Origin: Actinoplanes flavus
GTDB lineage: Bacteria; Actinomycetota; Actinomycetes; Mycobacteriales; Micromonosporaceae
Reading direction: 5' to 3'
Assembly (NCBI RefSeq): GCF_017592555.1
Contig: NZ_JAGFNS010000022.1
Coordinates: 76,983 to 140,982 of the forward strand
DNA: 64,000 bases
The notes under the pieces were generated by a model, which worked only from the letters and a program-made list of their open reading frames with translations, did no database searches and had not been told where the DNA came from. Below are positions 7,987 to 16,775 of this stretch, piece after piece. A program made the translations under genes and the position numbers. The first letter of the stretch is position 1. Every line of letters begins with the position of its first letter.

Positions 7987-8367
7987 GTCAATGAGCAAAA
8001 AAGCCGAGAAAATTTCGGTACGCCCAAAACCGCCCCTGACCAGCAACATCCCGCGTGGTGCGACCCGTCGCGGTGCACCGCCGACCCGTCCACACAGGCC
8101 GACGGCTACCGATCCGGCGTCGGCAGCGAACACCGCTCGGCCGACGTACCCCTGAACATCGGCGCGGGCAGTTGGCCGATCCCGCCGACCGGCGTGGCGT
8201 TCCTGACCGAGGCGGTAGCGCCGTGGCGCTGCTCCACCTTCCTACGGATCGTTGTCGACGGCGGTACGGAAGTTTCCATGGCGGTCGAGTCCGCACTGCC
8301 GCTGCTCGCCGCACTCACCGACCTGGTCGCCTTCGCGGTGATAGGCGAGGCGGTGAGCCGCCGATGA
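7987..8367 (+). pseudogene. Probable remnant of a small actinobacterial protein at the element's left end
   Basis: The plus frame ending at the TGA 8365-8367 reads like real protein: HPAWCDPSRC, GVGSEHRSADVPL, then APWRCSTFLR and a hydrophobic Ala/Leu-rich C-terminus. Short actinobacterial proteins with a WC motif followed by a conserved His look similar (tentatively the DUF6907 type). No ATG or GTG start lies in this frame inside the element, and in the circular form a TGA would directly precede it. The only start codon in reach is a TTG at 7978 in chromosomal DNA. It is therefore either truncated at the attachment site or translated from an unusual start. Confidence 0.45.
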
Positions 8368-8668
8368 CCTGTGTCGTTCGGGCCAGGCGCTGCGCTATGG
8401 AAACCACCTGGCCACCGTCAACGGCGACCCGCCGCCGGGGCCTTTTGACCAGCTCACTCGGCCGCAAGAGTCCATCGTGAGCGCTGATGACGGCAAGCTG
8501 GCCGACGACCGAGCGCTCGGAACTCAAGCCGGACAGCGCCTCAGCGATCTGCCGGAGGTCGCTACCGTAGTCGAAGATGATCCGCATCCGGGCGCCGAGC
8601 GCCCACGCATACCGGCTCAGCGTCGCCACCTCGTTGACGTCCAGGTCGCCGTTCGCGATCTGGCTCAC
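8315..8668 (-). pseudogene. N-terminally degraded XRE-type HTH regulator
   Basis: The segment VSQIANGDLDVNEVATL followed by SRYAWALGARM is the recognition helix and C-terminal helices of an XRE/HigA-type DNA-binding domain. The preceding residues that should form the first helices are missing or scrambled (GRRNCRVGGSPGP in frame), with no proper start. The C-terminal tail after about residue 60 turns Arg-rich and looks like read-through. I read it as the remnant of an antitoxin or phage-type regulator. It overlaps the neighbouring plus-strand remnant by about 50 bp, another sign of decay at this end. Confidence 0.5.
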
Positions 8669-8769
8669 TGGCCCCGGCGAACCGCCTACTCGGCAGTTGC
8701 GGCGACCTGGCCGCCTGGCAGGTTGTCACCTTTATCGGGCGGACTGCAGTCTCGGTGGGCTCATCAGGG

Positions 8770-9195
8770 TCATTGACGTACCGCTGCTACTTCTGCCAGG
8801 TTCTCTAATGTCGGGTACAGATCTTCCTCAAGGTTGTCCACTGCTGCGGTCCATGAGACAAGATCCTCTACGGAGGGCAGCGGGTCAGGATTGCGGCCGT
8901 GCAGGATTTCACAGATTGCGACGTATGCCTCAAGCGCGCCGGCGATGACGCGCATTCGCCGCAGTTGGGCCTCGGGCGAAAGCCCAGGCTCACCGATACT
9001 GAGGTAGAGGCGCCGTTCGATCATGGAGATGTCGGGTTCGGCAGCGATCACCGTTCGAGGCAGCCTCGCAGCTGCCCTTTCGATACGAACGCGTAGAACG
9101 AGCGCTGCCACGGCGGTCTTCTCGGCTCGGGTGCCGGGCCAGTCCAGGTAGGCAGCTTGGAGATCCGCGACGTGGACGTCGGGGAACGTCGCCAT
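8770..9195 (-). CDS. Small helical protein paired with the AAA ATPase
   Basis: A 141-aa protein of unrecognised family, predicted all-helical and rich in Ala, Leu, Arg and Glu, with no membrane segment. The ATG at 9195 lies 1 bp after the TGA of the ATPase gene (TGA-G-ATG), so it is translationally coupled and almost certainly a functional partner. Features include ERAAARLPRTVIAAEPD, then ALEAYVAICEILHG in the middle and LEEDLYPTLENLAEV at the end. Small second subunits of this kind accompany many SMC-like defence ATPases as effector or regulator; that role here is inference. An upstream in-frame extension to 9303 overlaps the ATPase gene and was not used. Confidence 0.75.
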   Translation of the reverse strand: MATFPDVHVADLQAAYLDWPGTRAEKTAVAALVLRVRIERAAARLPRTVIAAEPDISMIERRLYLSIGEPGLSPEAQLRRMRVIAGALEAYVAICEILHGRNPDPLPSVEDLVSWTAAVDNLEEDLYPTLENLAEVAAVRQ

Positions 9196-9196
9196 C

Positions 9197-11596
9197 TCAG
9201 TCCCCGATCTCTTGAACGGCCTTGATGATCTTCCGGGTCTGGCGTACCCACAGGTGTGGGTCCCCCTCTGGTGCCCGGCCGTGCGCCGCACCGTTGAGCG
9301 CACGCACGGTCGGGGTGAAGCCGTTCACGTTGATGGTTCGCAAGCTGGCGCGCCGGGCATAGTCGTTGAGGAGGGCGAGCTGGTCAAGCGTCTTGCGCGC
9401 CCTCTTGAGCTCAGCGATTACAGTGGCTTCTGGTGAGCCGACCCGCCGGGCGAGAATCTCGATCTGTGCCACGACCTCGGTGTCAACGGCTTGCCGGCAC
9501 ATCGCCAAGGTCATCGAGGCTACGGCTGGCGTTGTTCCGATAGGAGAGGCTTTCTCGGCGCCGAGAATCCTCTGGATCTCGTCCAGCCGCTGGATTCCTG
9601 GGCTCGCTACGTGCCGCACGCGGACCTGCGGCTGGCCGTCGCCTCGGCGATCCATCCGCATGTGCGTGGGCGTCGCTCCGAGGCCGCGGAGTTCTCGCCA
9701 GAGGCGATCATCGTGGGTGAATACGACGATCTGGAAGCGCTCGGCGAGGGTCAGCAGATGGCGGGCCAGGTAACGCACGCGCCAGGTGTCGAAGGCGTGG
9801 ATCGGGTCGTCGAGGATGAGGAACCCGAACGGGCTTCCAGGTTGGGTGGCCCGGGGCAGGTAGGTGGCCAGTGAGAGGGCGTTGCGCTGGCCGGTGCTCA
9901 GGACGGCGGAGCTGTTCTTGCCGGTCGGCAGGGCGACGTCACCGTCGGCGAGGTCCAACGCCACGGTGCGCCGGATTTTGGTTCCGCCGGCGAGGGCGAT
10001 GCCGGTCAGTTTGAGATCGGCATCGGGGTTCAAGATCGACCAGAGGGTCATGACTTCCTTGCCGATCGGGGCGAAGATCTCCTCGCGTGCGGTACGGATC
10101 CACTGGTCGACCTTGCCGTCCAGCTTGTTGGCGACGGCGAGGCGGGTCACGGCAGGTTGCTCTCGCCGGAGAACGTCCAACCACGACCCGATGTGCGCTC
10201 GGACCGTGGCCTGCGCGGCGATGAGGTCATCTCGGCGGTCGAGCAACTCCGTACGGACGGCTCCGTACCAGAGGGCCAGATCATGGCTCTCGTTGAGCGC
10301 CTCGTTCAAGGCGACTTCGGACGGCGTTTGGTTGGCGAGGTCGGCGGCTATACGGACAAGTCGATCCCACTGCTTGACCCGCAGATCGGTCGCAGGGTCG
10401 GTCAGATCAGCAAGCCGCTGCCGGAGGGAAGCCGGCAGAGGGGCGGGAAAGCACACGCCTAGGCCCTTCATCGCCGTCTTCGTCGCCAGAATCGCAGCGC
10501 GGAGGCCGGTAGTGGCGGTCTTCAGCCGGTTCGCCTCGTCGGTGGCCCGGCCTACCCAGTCATGGCCGGCCTCCCGGCAGACCGGGCAGACGTCTTGGGT
10601 GCGGAGGGCATCGAGTAGTCCGTCGCCCGGGGCGAGGACCTTCTGCAGGATATTGAGCAGGGCGTTTGTGCCGGTGACGTCAGAGCTGCTGGCTGCTTCG
10701 AGTTTGGCGAGGGCGTCCTTGGCGCGTTCGCGGAGTTGGGGGTCCACCGCCCAGTTGTCGGGCAGGCCCAGCGGCGGCGGCGCGGTCGCCGGCAGCGTCG
10801 CCGCACGCGCCCAGATGCGGGCCTGCTGTTCTTCGTCCGGGAAGGCGCCGTAGGCCAGAAGCTCCGTCACCAGCTCGCTGTCGGTGTCCTTGAGGATGCC
10901 GTCAAGGGCGGCCCTATGGGCGGCCTCTACGGTCCGCCGCGCCGCGGAGCCCTTTTCCCGATCGGTTTTGAGGATCGCTTGCAGTTCCTCCAGCGCGGTC
11001 AGCTCCAGCGCATCTTTAAGGAATGTGTGCAGATTGCTGGGATCCTGGATGACCTGAGACATCTCCGGGTACAGCAGGACGGGCATATACCGAGCGAACG
11101 CTTCGCTCCAGTCGGCGGGCGGCGAACTGAGGGCGCGCTCTCCGTCGCGCCATTTTACAACCTCGTCCTTCCCGCAGATGATCTCTACATCCTGCCGTCC
11201 ATTGCTTACCGTCACGACAATCTCGCGCTGCGGATAGTGGACGTTTTCGGTGAGCACTTGATAGGAACGCTTTGTTCCTCCGCTGAGAACGTGCCGGGCG
11301 CCGTCGGCGACGCTCGTCTTGCCGGTGCCGTTGCGGGCTGTGACGATAGTCAGGCCCTTGGTGTGCCTGAGGGGCAGATCGACAGCCTGCTCACCGACGC
11401 CGATGTGACCCCGTACGTGGATGTTACGGACGTACCAGGGGCCGTCCGCGGTGGCGACACTGGCCGCTGAGCTCGGATTCTTGGCCCGGACAAGCTCAAG
11501 GAGCAGGGATCGGGCGTCGGGCTCGAGATCTTCGGCGGCTGCGGCGATGTCCGCCCAGGTGAGTAGGAGCGGTTGCGGGACGTGTTCGGCGACCAC
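9197..11596 (-). CDS. SMC/Rad50-like AAA ATPase with zinc-hook motif
   Basis: A 799-aa ATPase. Walker A is TARNGTGKTS (about residues 84-93). A long helical middle region carries CPVC at about 340, the zinc-hook motif of Rad50 and RloC-type proteins that joins two coiled coils. The ABC signature STGQRNALSL is at about 565 and Walker B LILDDP at about 590, followed by the H-loop FTHDD. A ~150-aa C-terminal extension ends with conserved-looking residues RALNGAAHG, which could be a nuclease or HEPN-like effector; the exact R-x4-H motif is not met. The GTG at 11596 was chosen for its AAGGAGG ribosome site; the frame runs further upstream, but that part is Arg-rich noise. Most likely a stand-alone two-gene defence system with the downstream gene. 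Confidence 0.8.
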   Translation of the reverse strand: MVAEHVPQPLLLTWADIAAAAEDLEPDARSLLLELVRAKNPSSAASVATADGPWYVRNIHVRGHIGVGEQAVDLPLRHTKGLTIVTARNGTGKTSVADGARHVLSGGTKRSYQVLTENVHYPQREIVVTVSNGRQDVEIICGKDEVVKWRDGERALSSPPADWSEAFARYMPVLLYPEMSQVIQDPSNLHTFLKDALELTALEELQAILKTDREKGSAARRTVEAAHRAALDGILKDTDSELVTELLAYGAFPDEEQQARIWARAATLPATAPPPLGLPDNWAVDPQLRERAKDALAKLEAASSSDVTGTNALLNILQKVLAPGDGLLDALRTQDVCPVCREAGHDWVGRATDEANRLKTATTGLRAAILATKTAMKGLGVCFPAPLPASLRQRLADLTDPATDLRVKQWDRLVRIAADLANQTPSEVALNEALNESHDLALWYGAVRTELLDRRDDLIAAQATVRAHIGSWLDVLRREQPAVTRLAVANKLDGKVDQWIRTAREEIFAPIGKEVMTLWSILNPDADLKLTGIALAGGTKIRRTVALDLADGDVALPTGKNSSAVLSTGQRNALSLATYLPRATQPGSPFGFLILDDPIHAFDTWRVRYLARHLLTLAERFQIVVFTHDDRLWRELRGLGATPTHMRMDRRGDGQPQVRVRHVASPGIQRLDEIQRILGAEKASPIGTTPAVASMTLAMCRQAVDTEVVAQIEILARRVGSPEATVIAELKRARKTLDQLALLNDYARRASLRTINVNGFTPTVRALNGAAHGRAPEGDPHLWVRQTRKIIKAVQEIGD

Positions 11597-11820
11597 GGGG
11601 CCTCCTTCTGTATGGCCGTGGACAGTCGCCGCGTTTGCCTCGTGCCTGACAATGAGCGAATGGGCCGACCTCGGGCCCAGCAGCGAGCCGCACAACATAT
11701 CGCGCCGACGGCCTCCAACCAAACTGAAATGCCGCCTATTACACGCGATAGCGTAGAACAATTGTTCTAAATGGCAGGCCAGGATAGGAACGTGAGTCAG
11801 AAACACATTCGAGCGGTACC

Positions 11821-12362
11821 GTGTGCGGGGTTCGACAGCGACGCCTTTCGGGCACTGCAGACGATCTTGAACTGCGGCGCGTATACTGCGCCCACCATGA
11901 GGAGCACAGCGACTTCTCTGCGCAGCAGCAGCTCGACCTGGCGATGCGCGAGGCTGAGGACCTCGGCATGAAATCGTCGGGCAGGTACTCGACGAGGGGT
12001 TCGGCAGCTTTCGGTCGTCGCTGAGCCGGTCGCCGCGGTCGGTGTTCGGCATCAGCATCGACATCCGCTACCGGCCGGAACCGTTCCACCCGGAGCCGTT
12101 GCCGGGTATCGACGAGGAGGAGCTGATCCGGATCTGGTTCTGCGCGAGTTTGCTCGCTGCGGTATGCGGTTTTCGGCGAGCACCGATTCTGCCCGGTCTG
12201 CGGGAAGCTCCCGGCGATGGTCGTCGCGCAGGACGCGCTGAGACGGCCGGGCCTTTCGACGCCGGTGGGAATGCGGAGACGCGAACTCCGAGGAGTCCCA
12301 GCAAGATCTCCGAGGGCCTCGCCTCGAATCGCCTCGACCACTCGTTCGTGGGATGTCGATAG
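11821..12362 (+). pseudogene. Frameshifted gene remnant
   Basis: Protein-like sequence hops between all three plus frames. YCAHHEEHSDFSAQQQ and LDLAMREAEDLGM are in the first frame; VGQVLDEGFGSFRSSL and IDEEELIRIWF in the next; and EHRFCPVCGKLPAMVVAQDA, a zinc-ribbon-like piece, in the third. Each segment stops being credible where the next begins. This fits one gene of about 170 codons broken by at least two indels. The family is not recognised. The short ORFs in this stretch should not be taken as genes. The region to the left (11597-11820) is AT-richer than its surroundings and probably holds the ATPase promoter. Confidence 0.4.
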
Positions 12363-12392
12363 CTCGCGACCGGTAAATAGCCTGAGTCATCG

Positions 12393-13754
12393 ATGTCGCA
12401 CGGGAAGGCCGCTCCGCCGGTGGTGACAGAACGGACGTTGATCACCAAGGCCGCGCTGCGCAAGCTGCCGGCCAAGGCAGACGACGGAACCCGGTACTGC
12501 GCGGAATGCCGCAGGTACGGCGAACTCCATCGAATGGTCGCCAACGACGTCACGAAGTATCTCCAGTGCGAAGCGTGGTCCGTGCCGACCTATACGGAGT
12601 GGGACCGGCTGACACACGAACAGATGATGGCCGGCGAACCGTGTCCCGGTTGCGGCGCGGAACTCGTCTCGCTCGGTGAGCCGCCCTCGTGGACCGGCAA
12701 GGGCACGATGTATCTGACCGCCGAGGAGCAGGCCGCCCGCACGGCCGCGGAGCAAGCCTTCAAGGAGCGGCACCCCTACTGCCACGCTGGGCGATGGGGC
12801 ATGGCGGGGAGCGCGGTCAGCCATTGCGGACGCTGCTGCCCGCCGCCTCCTGTGAGCCCCGACCAGATCCGCCGGATCTCGCAGATCCTTCAGGGTAGTG
12901 CGGAGGAAAGGGTACGAAAGACGCGGCGCGAAGGTACAACGTACGAGCGCCACGATTCGGAACGGCGGCTGCCCGGCCGAGCCCGGCCAGTCGCTGTGGT
13001 CCTACGCGAGTACAACGAACGCCGCGCCGAGGCCCTGGCAGCCGGGAAGGGAGAAGACCGGGCGTTGATGCGGTGCTCTTTCCCGGACGCGGAGCTTATG
13101 TTCCGGTGGCGGATGCAACTGGGCTGCGACGACATCGTGGAGATCCTGACGTTTGGCGATGACCGGCCACCGACGGACATGACATGGTCGTGGGGTGGCA
13201 GCCCGCTGCGTAGAGGCGCTTACACCTGTACCACTCACCGGAGCCCAGAAACGCCGTACCAGGCGGTGAGCCGCTATCTCACCCGGTCCACGCTGGATCT
13301 CGAAGGCGACAAGCGCCTTCGGCGTGATCCTGAGACAGTCGGCTACTGGACCGTGAAGCTGGAATGCGGACACCTGGACCACCAGATCACGCCGCTGGAT
13401 TGGAAGCCAGCTGACGGCCACCGGCAGACGGAACCGAACGATCCCGACGAGGTCGTCCAACGCAAGGCTCGGATGGAACAGATCAAAGAGCATCTCGGCG
13501 TAGCCGAGTACGCGCACGCGATCCGCCAAATCGAGCAGGGTCACCTCGAGCCGGACCCGATGACGACGTGCTGGACCTGCCAGTACGAACAACCCATCGT
13601 CGCCTTCCAACGAGTGGGCTGGCTGGTGCCACCGGCCCCCGTCAAGGGCAGATCAGGAGCGGACACACCGGTCGCTCCGCGGCCGACCCGCGTGCAGTTG
13701 GAGAAACGTGTAGCCGATCTTGAAGCGGAGATCGCCCGCCTGAAGCAGCAGTAG
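12393..13754 (+). CDS. Uncharacterised protein with several Cys-pair (zinc-ribbon-like) sites
   Basis: A 453-aa soluble protein of no recognised family. Four candidate metal sites are spread along it: CAECRRYGELH (about residues 36-46), CPGCGAEL (about 89-96), a Cys/His cluster HPYCHAGRWG with CGRCCPPPP (about 129-153), and CWTCQYEQP (about 391-399). The C-terminus is a short Leu/Glu/Lys coiled coil (VQLEKRVADLEAEIARLKQQ). The ATG at 12393 has no strong ribosome site. It is the only plus-strand gene in the left third of the element and converges on the Mrr-like gene. Cys-pair clusters plus a coiled coil suggest nucleic-acid binding, which is inference. Confidence 0.7.
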   Translation: MSHGKAAPPVVTERTLITKAALRKLPAKADDGTRYCAECRRYGELHRMVANDVTKYLQCEAWSVPTYTEWDRLTHEQMMAGEPCPGCGAELVSLGEPPSWTGKGTMYLTAEEQAARTAAEQAFKERHPYCHAGRWGMAGSAVSHCGRCCPPPPVSPDQIRRISQILQGSAEERVRKTRREGTTYERHDSERRLPGRARPVAVVLREYNERRAEALAAGKGEDRALMRCSFPDAELMFRWRMQLGCDDIVEILTFGDDRPPTDMTWSWGGSPLRRGAYTCTTHRSPETPYQAVSRYLTRSTLDLEGDKRLRRDPETVGYWTVKLECGHLDHQITPLDWKPADGHRQTEPNDPDEVVQRKARMEQIKEHLGVAEYAHAIRQIEQGHLEPDPMTTCWTCQYEQPIVAFQRVGWLVPPAPVKGRSGADTPVAPRPTRVQLEKRVADLEAEIARLKQQ

Positions 13755-13794
13755 GTCCAGCACTCGCACACGGCCCCTCTGCGCCAGGAACTCG

Positions 13795-13816
13795 CTCTTG
13801 AGGCCAAGAGTCTTTC
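13795..13816 (+). terminator. Possible weak terminator
   Basis: A 6-bp hairpin CTCTTG-AGGC-CAAGAG followed by TCTTTC, between the convergent Cys-rich gene and the Mrr-like gene. Short stem, so tentative. Confidence 0.3.
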
Positions 13817-13833
13817 GAAGCCGGAAGCTGCCT

Positions 13834-15417
13834 TCAGTCCTCCGGCAGGTCGGGCTGGTCGATCGACGCCGCATTCTTCGGCCGCTTCACGCTGATGACG
13901 ACGTCTTTCCCGGTGTACTTCTTGATCAGGAAAATCAGGTTCTGGCCATCGACGAGCTGCATGCGTCCGTGCTCGTACGCCTTCTGGCGGCCGCCGGGGG
14001 TGAACCATGAGGTCGTGACCAGGATTCCTCGTCCCGCCTTCTTCTCCTCCATGGCGCCGGCCAACTCGCGAATGTGATTGACCCCGACGACGTTCTTGTA
14101 GTGCTTGGCCTGGATGATGGTGACCCCGCCGACGAACGGGTCCGGGTTCTTGACCACCGCGTCGACCCCGTCGTCCTTGCTGGATGTCGTGGTCCATCCC
14201 TGCATGCCCATCGCCTCGAAGACCTGGCGTACGAGATGTTCGAATTCTCCATGTCCCATCTGCATGAGGTCGGGCCGGTGATCGAGTGTCGAGACGGCGT
14301 CGAGTCCTTCGATGAAGGCGAACTTGCTCAGGTCGAAGACGAGGATGGGCTCGATCGGTTTCAGCGCGTAGGGGTGCTCGGATACCCGCGCGCGAAGGTA
14401 AGGCAGACAGTCGGCCGGTTTCACATGATCCAGAACGAGTTCTTCGAAAGCGGCTCGCTCGACGTCCAAGCTGATCAGGCACGGATACTCCTGCCGGCCG
14501 GTCGCCGGGTTGATCGAGTCCACGTGCCCATTGAAGGCGACTTCCCGGAGGCGCTCGTCGGCGTCGAACAGATCTCGGATGGCCAGCAGCGTCACCTGTG
14601 CGATCACGTCGCGGTAGAGCCTCCTGATCTCCGAATCAGGCCGCTTGGTCTCGGCTATCGTGTCGGCGTTCTGGCCGCTCTGGATGTATCGGAAGGTCTT
14701 CGCCGTCGGTACGACGTCAGTCCCCGGCAGCTGTAGCTGAACCACGACCTGCTCTGCGTCGGGGTTGTAAGCGACCTCCGCGCGACGCGGGAAGTCGGGG
14801 GGAAGCAGTAACCGCGAAAGCACCTGCTCGTAGTACCGCTCCACGCTGGGCCGGTGGCGCTTGTTGAAGGCCGCGATCTCGGCGTCGATCCGGCGGTTGT
14901 GTTCCGCGCATTCCGCCTGTTCCCTGGCCATCCTCGCATCAAACGCCGCTCGCGCCTGCGCCAGATGCTTTTGCCGGTCACGCTCCTGCGCCTCCCAGGA
15001 CGCCACGGCGTCGTCGAGCTGCCGTCTCGCCCGCGACACTGCCGCCTCGTGCCGTTCTCGCCCTCCGAAGATCGTCGACAGCAACCCCGGAGTGGCCGGT
15101 TCGAATTGCCGCCACTCAGGCCGTCGCGCCGGGGTCGCCAGACTCCCTGGGGCGAAGGCCGGTGCTGTGAAGGTTCGCTTGAAGCGCTGGAGGTCGATCC
15201 GCGCGTTGCGGCGAATGCCCTCGACGAGAAGCCCGTCGAGTATCGCCACCCACCGGGTGACATCGGCGGTTCTGCGCTCGGCCTCCTCCCGGCGCGAGGC
15301 GAGGTATTTCACCCGTTCGTCCCGCGCGTTGGCAGCGGCGGCACGCTGGGCCTGTTTCAGCTGGTTCTGCTGCATTCGGAAGAACTCGGAGTCACCCGAT
15401 CGTCTGTTCGAAGCCAT
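13834..15417 (-). CDS. Mrr-like restriction endonuclease with long coiled-coil N-terminus
   Basis: A 527-aa protein. The first ~190 residues are charged coiled coil (repeated Glu/Arg/Ala, e.g. NQLKQAQRAAAANARDERVK). A middle domain spans about 190-380. The C-terminal ~130 residues form an Mrr_cat/PD-(D/E)XK domain: GEFEHLVRQVFEAMG, then DDGVDAVV (about 415) and IIQAKHYKN (about 434), matching the Asp and Gln-x-Lys of Mrr enzymes, and an Mrr-typical GRGILVTTSWFTPGG. Mrr proteins cut methylated or otherwise foreign DNA. The ATG at 15417 was chosen because GGGTGG precedes it; a GTG five codons upstream is possible. It is the last gene of the minus-strand defence block, about 210 bp from the previous one, so it may have its own promoter. 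Confidence 0.88.
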   Translation of the reverse strand: MASNRRSGDSEFFRMQQNQLKQAQRAAAANARDERVKYLASRREEAERRTADVTRWVAILDGLLVEGIRRNARIDLQRFKRTFTAPAFAPGSLATPARRPEWRQFEPATPGLLSTIFGGRERHEAAVSRARRQLDDAVASWEAQERDRQKHLAQARAAFDARMAREQAECAEHNRRIDAEIAAFNKRHRPSVERYYEQVLSRLLLPPDFPRRAEVAYNPDAEQVVVQLQLPGTDVVPTAKTFRYIQSGQNADTIAETKRPDSEIRRLYRDVIAQVTLLAIRDLFDADERLREVAFNGHVDSINPATGRQEYPCLISLDVERAAFEELVLDHVKPADCLPYLRARVSEHPYALKPIEPILVFDLSKFAFIEGLDAVSTLDHRPDLMQMGHGEFEHLVRQVFEAMGMQGWTTTSSKDDGVDAVVKNPDPFVGGVTIIQAKHYKNVVGVNHIRELAGAMEEKKAGRGILVTTSWFTPGGRQKAYEHGRMQLVDGQNLIFLIKKYTGKDVVISVKRPKNAASIDQPDLPED

Positions 15418-15626
15418 CAGCCACCCGTCCACGTCCGTGAACTCAGGCTAGCCATTACATCGATTCAGGTCGAGACTTTACGTATGCGGATCGATGCTCT
15501 CAGTCATCGTGGCCATGGAGCGGAGTCGCCTACATTCAACGATGCTTCGGTCGGCCACTTCCGGAGCTCGGCGGCAGCATCGCGAACAGGCACCATACGG
15601 TAGTGGCGTCCGGTGCGGTGTCGGAT

Positions 15627-16775
15627 TCACACGTCGCTCGGACCGTGGCCGCCGCCGACGTCTCGGGCGGTTCGGCGGCGGATCTCCTTGATGCTGACCA
15701 CGTCTCCGCTGACCGCGTCGGTAGTGTGCCAAAAGCTGAACCCGTCGGTTGAGATCTTCGACTCTGGCGCGTCAACTCCAAGCGCCTGCACCTTGACGGC
15801 GCGACCCGCTGCGGACAGCGTCGAGTGGATCTGTCCGTTGTAGCGGACCTGGCCATCGGCGAGCAACTCACCGTGATAGGTGATGCCGCGATAGTCGCCG
15901 TGGAGAGCAGCCTCTGGCCGGAGGCGCCCGGCAGCGATCATGTCCGCCACCTTGATCAGCCGTTCCCGCGACGTCACCATTGGCCGGGCTCGGCGACCGG
16001 CTGCCGGCTTGTCGCCACTCGGTACGGCGGACGGCGTGGTGATCGTGGGGCGCGGCGGCGGGTTCCCCTCGGTGCCGGCGGGGAGAACGGGCTGGCCTAC
16101 CGGTGTCGGGAAGTCGAAGGTCGCGCGGGCCCGGACCAGACTGGTGCGGATCTCGTCGGCGGTCAGCCGCGGCAGACGCCGGTCGAGCATGGCGACCAAC
16201 TCGGGCGCCGGCTCGGTCCCGCTGAACATGCTGGTCAGCTCCCCGTGAACCTGACGATCGACGAAGAAGCCCTTCCACAAATCGTCGATCCGGTTGTCTC
16301 GCATGTTGTCCTTGCTCAGCAGGCTGAGCAGTTCCACGGCCCGCTCGGGGTCGTCGATGCGTACAGCCCTGAACAGCTTCTGCTCGATAGGCACGGGCGC
16401 GTGCGCGTTGTAGATCCGCCACTGCATGCCGTCGGTGAGCGCGACCCACTCGACTCCAGCGGCCGTCGCGTACGCGATCGTCTGGTTGGCCCACCGCGGC
16501 ACATCCAGGTTCTCGCCGAGGCCTTTCGCCTCGATGAACAGCTTCGGTGTCCGCAGGAGAAGCAGGGCGTAGTCGACCGGGTTGTCGGTACTCCTGCGCC
16601 GATACTCGTGGGAGACCTCGTCGGGATCTCGCAGATCCCAGCCAAGCGCTTCGATGATCGGGCTGATCAGGCTCGCCTTGGTGTTCTGCTCACCGAGCCG
16701 GTGCGGATTCCGCTGGAAACGCTCCAGCCGTTCAGCGCACTGCTTGACAACATCTCGCAGGTCGAACACCTTCAC
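15627..16775 (-). CDS. HsdR_N-type nuclease domain protein with C-terminal RAMA domain
   Basis: A 382-aa protein. The N-terminal half is a type I restriction HsdR_N-like PD-(D/E)XK fold: TKASLISPIIEALGWD, then DYALLLLRTPKLFIEAKGLG, whose E-A-K is the catalytic ExK, then WVALTDGMQWRIYN. A proline-rich linker follows (about residues 215-270). The C-terminal ~90 residues (ITYHGELLADGQVRYNG through ISTDGFSFWH) match the RAMA domain, found with adenine methylases and restriction enzymes and thought to read modified DNA. The GTG start at 16775 overlaps the NERD gene stop by 4 bp (GTGA), which fixes it. A nuclease fold plus a modification reader suggests restriction that senses methylation state. 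Confidence 0.85.
   Translation of the reverse strand: MKVFDLRDVVKQCAERLERFQRNPHRLGEQNTKASLISPIIEALGWDLRDPDEVSHEYRRRSTDNPVDYALLLLRTPKLFIEAKGLGENLDVPRWANQTIAYATAAGVEWVALTDGMQWRIYNAHAPVPIEQKLFRAVRIDDPERAVELLSLLSKDNMRDNRIDDLWKGFFVDRQVHGELTSMFSGTEPAPELVAMLDRRLPRLTADEIRTSLVRARATFDFPTPVGQPVLPAGTEGNPPPRPTITTPSAVPSGDKPAAGRRARPMVTSRERLIKVADMIAAGRLRPEAALHGDYRGITYHGELLADGQVRYNGQIHSTLSAAGRAVKVQALGVDAPESKISTDGFSFWHTTDAVSGDVVSIKEIRRRTARDVGGGHGPSDV

Noticed and set aside
11597..12064. N-terminal extension of the AAA ATPase to 12064
   Set aside because: The extra ~156 residues are low-complexity and Arg/Pro-rich, and the GTG at 11596 has an AAGGAGG site directly before it.
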